From assembly GCA_963678705.1 (NCBI GenBank), contig OY783217.1, forward strand, positions 4,278,001-4,342,000: a stretch of 64,000 nt of DNA, in the 5' to 3' direction. Made by a program: the position numbers and the translations under genes. Below are positions 13,101 to 22,100 of this stretch, in pieces. The notes under the pieces are model-generated. The model had not been told where the DNA came from and made no database searches. It was given only the letters and a program-made list of their open reading frames with translations. Positions within the stretch are counted from its first letter, which is position 1. Every line of letters begins with the position of its first letter. Source of the DNA: Panorpa germanica. Its lineage: Eukaryota; Arthropoda; Insecta; Mecoptera; Panorpidae.

Positions 13101-16100
13101 GACTGAAGTTTAACTGTTTCCTCGCTACTTCTTTCTTTCTCCTGCTTCCTTTCACTGCCTCTCTTAGTACTTCCTCTCTCTTCATGTTCCTTATGCAACC
13201 CAGCTACGAGCTTATTTATTGTCCTGTTTTACTATATGCTTGTATTGATTGACTAATTAATAAACAAAACTACAAAATATGGTGTATTTTATATTTTGCC
13301 CGTGAAGGCTTTATCCGAGGCCACAAAGTACAATGAGCAAGATTTTTGGAATTGTCCGGCATTGAAAACTGTCTCAGAAAGGCACCAATCTCACAGAATG
13401 GATTAGACATGTAAATAATAAAAAGAACGCATTAAAATAAGATTAGAATTATCAAAGAAAATGTATTTTTGAAAAAAAAAAAACCTTATTAATAAGATAT
13501 AGTTGTTTTAAGAAATACTTCTTGTAAAAAGCCTAAATTAAGAATGTTAAATTGTGTCACCATTACAGTCAGCAATGTTTTATGCAGGCCCAATAAATTT
13601 ATATTTTTCCTGTCACAATTCTATAATATTACTCTTTCAGTATTTTGGTGCATTGCAAATTAGAAAAGAATATAAAAAAATTCGCGTGACAGTCCACTAC
13701 GGTTTAGTAATCTGTTTTTAACGAATCATATAAAACAATGGCAACTGTAAATTATTTAATAAATGTAGTACAGTCAACGTAAAACACTGCAGTTTCTAAC
13801 AATGCATACGTGTTTGATTCCCATTAAAGAACCAGGCAGGCATTTTATAATTTAATAGCATAAACAATGAAATCGTCACGAAAAGGTCAAACGTCTTCGT
13901 TTAACGTCAGACTTTCGCGAAGCAACGGATAGAGGAGTTGCAATACCCAATAAGAAAAACTCATCAGTAAAATGGGCTTGTGTCCTTATTTTTTAGTGGT
14001 CGATTTTTCAATTATTGATTATAATTGATGTTAATAAATGTGTATTGGCGTGTCTATTTTATTAAATATCTAAATTTTGACGGAGATATAGCAATTAAAA
14101 GTTTGAATTGTAGTTTTAGCGCTAGAACTAGTCGGCCATATTTGTATGACGTGAAATGCATTTTAACGTCAATTATTTGTTGAGTAGGTCAGTGCTGTGG
14201 TAATGTTTTGTAGCTGTTGGTAGTCGAAATAATCAAGTCAAGTCAAAGAATAATAAGTTTTTATTCTATTTAAGCCTGTTTTATTTAAGCATTGTTCCTT
14301 GAAATAGCTGTAAATAATATTTGATATTTTGATTTATAAATACATATAGCAGAGATTTATGAGCTGTAAGGTTGGTAACCTGTAAACTTGCCAAAGTTCT
14401 ATCTTAAATATGCTATCTCTTTTGCGCTCTGTTGTATAAAAGAGATAGTAACTAGCGGCTGTGATGTCACATGCAGTTCAAATTTATCAATATATAGTAC
14501 AGTTTTATAGAAATTAAGACATAGGACACAAGCCCATTCTCTAAAAATATTTAGTACAAAGCGTTAAGGCCTCGTCATCCACTCTGTTTTAGATTCGGTA
14601 CTATTTTTCTACACATTTATTTCTTTACTGAGAACCATTTGTTCGTATTTTAATAAAATTTCAAATAAGTACGTTACATAATCCTTTCGCTTTAATTCCT
14701 TTCGAATTTATTACTGTGTCATTAATTCTAATTCTCATTAAAATATAAAATTGTCCATTCTATTTTATATAAAAATTTATTTATTTCACTTAAAAAGCTT
14801 GATGTGGTTTTAAATCCCCTTAACTTGCAAAGCTCGTAGTATCATAACGGTAGGACGCCGCCCACGGTGTACTTGCGGTATACGACGAAACAACAAAACA
14901 CGTCGTCATCATCTTCAGCTTAGATACCAACACCAGTACAGACAGTACAGACAGTGCAGAGTGAATATTGAATATCATAAACTTGATACGACATTGCAAC
15001 GGAAACGAAGGCGTAGTGTTACCGCTTGGTTACAATTATTTCATGAGGTATTTCATTAAACAAACTTGTTACGACTTTAAAACTAGTTGTTGCATAACGA
15101 CGTCGTTAAGCTGCTGCATGTTTAATGACGCGCAACTCTTTTAATCAACATTTTGTGGGCTCTGTTTATGACTTCTATCGTTTATATGACAATATATCGG
15201 TAACAATGCTTCCAGGGGTTATTAAATCGTACAGAGTAATTACAACATGTTTTAGCATGTTGCAAACACTAATATTACCTTACCCCGGCTTCCTGGTATG
15301 AATCTACTTTATATCTAGCCAAAATTTTAAGTCAGGTTTATTTACTACTAGTGCTAGGTTAAACATTAGCATTAGCATGAAAATATATGAGCAGCCTAAG
15401 GTGACATGATTTTTTAAACATGTACTACTATAAATCTAAATGAAACAATTAAATTAATGTTCTTTAATACTATTAGCTATGAATGAAAACTGACTTCAAT
15501 ATTAATGCTGCTATTCTTAGGGCCGTTTTCAATTTTTCAATCGACTGATGTTTTTGTATAAACCCTGGTTTACACTTCGCATCACTTATTTTTTAATATA
15601 ACTGTATCTTAAAGTGAAACATTACTTCATGGTTATATAGTTAGATATAAATGACAATAGTGTACTAAAATAACAATCAATTTACAACTTTATACTAGTA
15701 CTCAATGTTTTCAAATATAAAAACGTTAATAACTTTGCACACGATTGAGCTATTTAAACCATATAAACGTTAAGAGTTTGATAAATGTTCAAGCGTTGTT
15801 TATAAATAGATCTACAAAATACCTCAGTTACATTTTCGTTAGTTGACTATGACGTTTTTGACAAAACTAGAATTGAAAAACTCATTTTGTAGGTTAAACT
15901 GCAGTTATGCCATAACTTTAGTTTGCCGAAATGCTATTGAGATAAATAAAATATTGATATGTGTCAATGGGCTTGTGTCCTATATGTCTGAATTTCTATA
16001 AAAGTGTACTATATCTTGATAAAGTGGGTTACTAGAACCGCAAATGTTCAATTATTTTTTAATAACTCCTTATATGTTAAGAGATATTAACAATTAAAAA

Positions 16101-19100
16101 AGTCATTTTGTCTTTTTAATTATTAAAGGGATTGAATCTCTGCTATATGTATTTATATATCAAAATATCAAATATTATTTACAGCTATTTCAAGGAACAG
16201 TAAAGTTCCAATATTATGTCTGCCTTAGCAGGGTTAAATAAAATAAAAACTTATTATTCTTGACGTGACTTGATTATTTCGACTACCAACAACTACAAAA
16301 CATTACCACAGCACTGACCTACTCAACAAATTACTGACGTTGAAATGCATTTCACGTCATACAAATTTGGCAACCATCTCTAGCGCTAAAACTACAATTC
16401 AAATTTTTAGTTGCTATATCTCCGTCAACATTTAGACATTTAATAAAATACACACGCCAATATTTCAATCAACAATTGAAAAATCGACCACTAAAAAATG
16501 AGGACACAAGCCCATTATATTGTTGTTCAGTACAAAATTAGTACAGAACATAAGAAGATGTCTCTGTTGGCATTCCAACATTATAATGTATTGTTGTCTC
16601 TAATAGAAGTAATGCGCATGACTACAATACGACGACTGCTGTACGCTACAGCGATATGGCATTCGTGTCAGTTGTGTTTTGGGCTTCTACACTGTCAAGA
16701 TCATAATTCCCAACCATCTTGTTATTATAAGAATGTTGGTTCAAAGTTATTAAAAAGTGTAAAATTATTTTATCATTAAACAATTGAATAATTATTCAAT
16801 CTACAAATACTCGCATGGTTTTATTTCGTACATGCGAAGCTGGTCCTTCGAGTCTTACAAAGCCGATCCTTCGAGTTTATTAACCGCGTGTGTTTTTCAT
16901 TGTATTTTTGGCGTTTTATTACATTTGCCCCTTGGCGATTGCCATTGATTGGGTAATTGGGACGCTCTATTTTGGCGGATTCACGGAGGATTTGGATATT
17001 TTACAATTACATTTCCAGAAGCCTTACAAGCGAAGCTGGATATTTTACAATTACATTTCAAGAAGGTTTTAAATCCTACAAAAAAAAACTGGCCTTACAA
17101 GCCATTGGTACCCGCGTGTGATTTCGTGGTGTTTTGAGGTTACATCTGTATAGTAACCAGCACAAGTGCAAGCTATTTTGTTACATTTACCCTATGGCGG
17201 CCTGGCAAGTCATCAATTGCCATTGATTGGGTAATGCAACGTTTGATTTAAGCGGATTCGCATATAATTTGGATTACTACACGTTTATATTTTAAGAAAA
17301 ATTATTCATTACGGAAGAGGATACATGGATGCTGGAGGAGAGTAAAATACTTCTTTACTCATGAAGGTACAAAGTTATTATTACTATCTGCAAGTACCAA
17401 TCTATTAAAAACTTCTCATGTTGCTGGATTAACCTGGATTAGTTTGTCATCCACGTTTCATCTATCATATAAGTACGAATCTATCACCTAAGCAAGATGG
17501 AGGGATTGAAAAGGCTTAGATCGGCGCGGACGGCTGCAAAAAGTGCAATATCACGGATGGACAATTACGTCAGCGACCCAAGGGCTCTCGACTCCGCTAC
17601 AGTGGAGGTGCTGCAGGTGAAAAAAGAAAAGATGATGACTACATTCCAATCGTACGAGCTCACGCAGTACAGCATTTTAGAAATTGATGATCAAGATGAG
17701 GAAGACATTGAAGAAGTTGAAGAGAAGTATTTTAACATTATTGCAAAATTAAATGCTAGCATCAATAAGTTAAAAGAAGTTAATAGGCCTGAATTAGTTC
17801 CATTGAAGCTCCCAGCGGTGGAAATTCCAACCTTCGATGGCAAGGATATAACCAGGTTTAAGCCCTTTTATGAGCTCTTCCAAGCAGTGGTTCACAATAA
17901 TGCATCATTGTCCGATGTTCAAAGACTTTTTTATTTGAGAAAGTATCTCGTTGATGAGGCTCTCTCAATAATTATAAATCTGCCGCTTGTGAACAGTTCA
18001 TACAAAGAGGCTATTGATTTATTGTTAGCGCGGTATGAAAATAAGGCGAGATTAATCTTTTATCACATTAATATAATACTTGATATTCCCAACATGCAGA
18101 AAGGTACTGCAGTCGATATAAGGGCTTTTTTATGTCAAGTAAAACAGCAATTACAAGCGTTAAAAAATCTTGATGAGCCTGTAGACAAGTGGGATATGAT
18201 TTTAATCTCGGCCTTAAGTAGAAAATTAGATATCGTTACTAACCGCACTTTCCACATGGAAAGAAATTTAGAAGAACTGCCTACTATGGCAGAATTTATT
18301 TCATTTTTAGAAAGACGTGCAATTGCAATTGAGTATAGTTTAGATTATAAAAATATGTCACATGACAATAATAATAAAGGAAATGTGGTTCCAAGAAAAT
18401 TGTATAATCAAAATAAGTATTCACATAATAATATTGTATGTAATCTTGCTATTTGTGAATATACAAACCTTAAAAATGTTATGGAACAATCTTGGACAAC
18501 TGAGAAAGTCCCAGAGGAATCAGATAAGTTTTCTGAGGATTACTTAAAGGCTGAACATAAATTTCAAAATTCAGTAGCACTTAAAAATAATTTAACTGTT
18601 GATTTGCCATTACTCAGCCTAGTAAATAAAATAGAATTGGAGGATTCTTTCTCAGTTGCCCCGCAAAGATTTAATGTGTTGGAAAAAAGATTTAGACACA
18701 ATCCTTCATTATTGGAGGTTTATAAAACATTATTAAACAGATCAACCAGTATTATGACATTAGGTTTAAAACACAATATTATTTTTATAAATATTAAAAT
18801 AAAAACAAATTTAATTTGCTACAAGTCCAGTGTAGCTCCATCAAGTAAGGTACTTACAATACCCCAGCTTGAGATTATTAGCGCAGTGTTGCTGGTGCGA
18901 ATCAAACAAGCAACAAATAAAATTTTTGATTCAAATACAATACTTCCATCAGATATTAATTGCAATGTTTACAACATTGATGTAAAACAAACATCTGTAC
19001 TGTTGGAATTGTTAAAAGATAATTGTTTCAATAACATTGTAACTATTGAGTTGATGATTGTTGTGTACATTATGCAAATGATAATGTATGCTACATTGAT

Positions 19101-22100
19101 AATTATGGTTTCTGTTATATTTAGGATAGTAATTAATTTGTTTTATATTATTTTCACAAAATTATGTAGACTACCATAGAGTTAAGAAGTTTATGTTATT
19201 TTGTGTAATTTTGTTTATAATAGTTTTAAGAAGTTCACATTATTTTTTGTAAATTGGTTTATAATAATTTTATGTAACATTGTATAATTTGATATTGGTT
19301 GTGAGCTTATCTACTTCTGCTGGCTGGCAATTTATGTTCAGTACAAAATTAGTACAGAACATAAGAAGATGTCTCTGTTGGCATTCCAACATTATAATGT
19401 ATTGTTGTCTCTAATAGAAGTAATGCGCATGACTACAATACGACGACTGCTGTACGCTACAGCGATATGGCATTCGTGTCAGTTGTGTTTTGGGCTTCTA
19501 CACTGTCAAGATCATAATTCCCAACCATCTTGTTATTATAAGAATGTTGGTTCAAAGTTATTAAAAAGTGTAAAATTATTTTATCATTAAACAATTGAAT
19601 AATTATTCAATCTACAAATACTCGCATGGTTTTATTTCGTACAATTGTATTATTAATAAATATTTTACATTTTAATTTCTTATTAAAATTATTTAAAGTA
19701 GGTTTATTAACATGCTAATCCTATCACCGGAGACCTCAATTTAATATGTTCTACGTAATATGTATAGCGATGGTCCGGTAATCGAATTGGTCATTATAGC
19801 AGCGTATCGTCAACGCTTCAATGTTCCCGCATATTGTACCTTCAACACATTAATAACTTCATTTTGCTGATCCTCCTTTAGTCCTCTTTACTCCTCAAAT
19901 GTGTGGTCGTTAATATTTCATACTATTATTGTTCCAGAACTCCTAATCACGTGGTGTTCGTACAAGATCCCCCAGGACATGGCCTACTGAGTCACGATGT
20001 TCTCTCTCCAACGCCTGTTATCCAGCCGTACAGGGACGCCGTACCCCGGGGCTCACTTAGTTCTCTCAGACGAGGCTCTGGATTTGACGTTAGATCTATA
20101 GGTAGCGATGGATTAAGAAAATCCTCTATCGCTAAGTTGCAGTCTATGCCCCTGGAGGCGCCTATCACCAAGGTAAAGCTGATCAATATACAATCATGAG
20201 ATAACCATAACCTCACTTCTTGTATAGTAGTCTATCATAAGTTTTAAACTTGTATATGTACTGTATATATACAATATACATAGTATTCAGTATGAATCTC
20301 TATTTATTATACATATCCAGTGACGGATTAAAATTGAGAGTTGATTATAACAAAACTTCTAGTGTGGAAAGTTTATTTTCTCACCTTGTTTAATTGAGCA
20401 AGTTAGTCAAACTTTTTAAATATTATCTTGAAAGTTATCAAAGAAAACAACCTTTCTTCTATGCATTTACGCCTTGTTGTATAGCAACAAGTTTTACTTT
20501 GTGTATTATATTATCCACTGGAATAAACAAGTGACAAAAAACAACTATGTAATTTTAACCATGAACTACTTTACACTTTCAAATACCTAGTTTTATATAT
20601 TTTTAAGTTTAACTCGGTTTTTTTTCAACTCACGTTGTCATTCAATACAAATTGCATTCGCCTTTGGTTATATCTTTAATAATTTCCTAATTCTATTAAA
20701 TTATTAGATTCAAGACATATTTATATAAGAAAATGGATGATTCTTATTGAAGAGATGTTAATATTACATTTTTGTTGTTATTAAATATTTCACAAAGTTT
20801 TAAACAATGCAAATTTCATAAACAGAACTCAGCGTTTTATAAAAATATTAATTTCAGAAAATGCTAATAAAATTCTGTGAAACAGTATTATAGAGTTTAT
20901 CTATTGTTAGAGTGAGACAGTAATATTTCATTAAATATTATATGCTTGCAGGCTGAATTGTGTACAGCTAATAATTTAGCCACATAAAAGCTCGCGTTGA
21001 ACCCGTAAATTTTTTATGTACTTTTTTGTTTTGTTGACTGTCCATGTTGACAATTGTATATTAAATCTGTCTTTTATGTCGCTCCTATATTTTTATGTAG
21101 AAGTATTTTTAATTATAAAGTTTTATATGTATTTTAATGTGCAAATTCAATGCAAATATTAGTTTATTTGAAGAGATTGTTATTAAATGTTTGTGTTTGA
21201 CTTTAAATTTCTAATACCCTAAAAATGTTGCTGGTCTGTTTAAATAGCATTATGTGCTGATCTCTATTGTCATTTATTATCTCCGTAAAGTTTCTGTCCT
21301 CATCTCGTTTAATAATAGGCTACAACTTTTTAAATATTATCCTAAAAAAAGTTTTTCTATCTCAAAAAGAAATATTCTTTTTTATACAAATGCGCCTAAC
21401 TGTACAACGACTACATTTACATTACATGTATTTTTGCGAATTAAATTTCACAGAAGAGAATTGTTTTTTTAACTTAAATGTATTAGCAAATTCAACTAAA
21501 ACAAATATCATGACAATGCTACTTTTTCAAAATATATATTTTTGATAAATACCTCAATACCGATATAACCTCAAAATTGTTGCATTCCATAGCAAATCAT
21601 ACTGAAAAAATTTGGCTAAATAACTTGTAATAATAGACTGAGCAACTGTTTCAACCAATTGTTTAAGCTCGTTCTGTATTTAAAGTGTTGCATTTACTAA
21701 AATATGATGTAATAAGGAATTGTATATTTAGGTGATAATGCTGGTAAACCAAATCCAAGAGATGTGTGGTCCAGACGTCGGTAGGCAACTAGATCGTGTA
21801 CAGGACCTATTGCGACAAAGCGATATGTACAGCCCCTTCATCAAGGACAGCCGAACCCGGAGCATGAGTGAAGATCCTGTAACCACCGACTTAATCGGAG
21901 CACTTCTCCAGGTAAACATAAAGTCCCATCACCAGGGATAAATTTATTGCTTGGGCCATAAACATGTAGTTTCATCTTAAATTATTGCTTTTTCAGCAAG
22001 GACCGACGCATATCCTTTCTTCAAGACGAAGCAGCAATGACTCAACCTCTGTGAGAGCGGTAGCTGCTGGTAGGATTAGCTCTGGGAAGCAATTAATGGT

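Larger units (their letters stand above)
16519..19648 (+). mobile_element. Internally deleted BEL/Pao LTR retrotransposon with 5-bp TSD
   Basis: A 3,120-base element (16524-19643) with two 309-base LTRs, each starting TGTTCAG and ending CGTACA, flanked by the direct repeat ATTGT (16519-16523 and 19644-19648). By eye the LTRs are identical, implying a recent insertion. A 5-bp duplication and TG...CA ends fit BEL/Pao. The interior carries one long frame (17497-19179) with gag-like and broken pol-like parts. It is far shorter than the 6-7 kb of full-length members, and protease, most of reverse transcriptase, and integrase are absent. It is therefore a non-autonomous derivative. It sits in the 11658-19937 PDE8 intron in the sense orientation. 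Confidence 0.92.
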
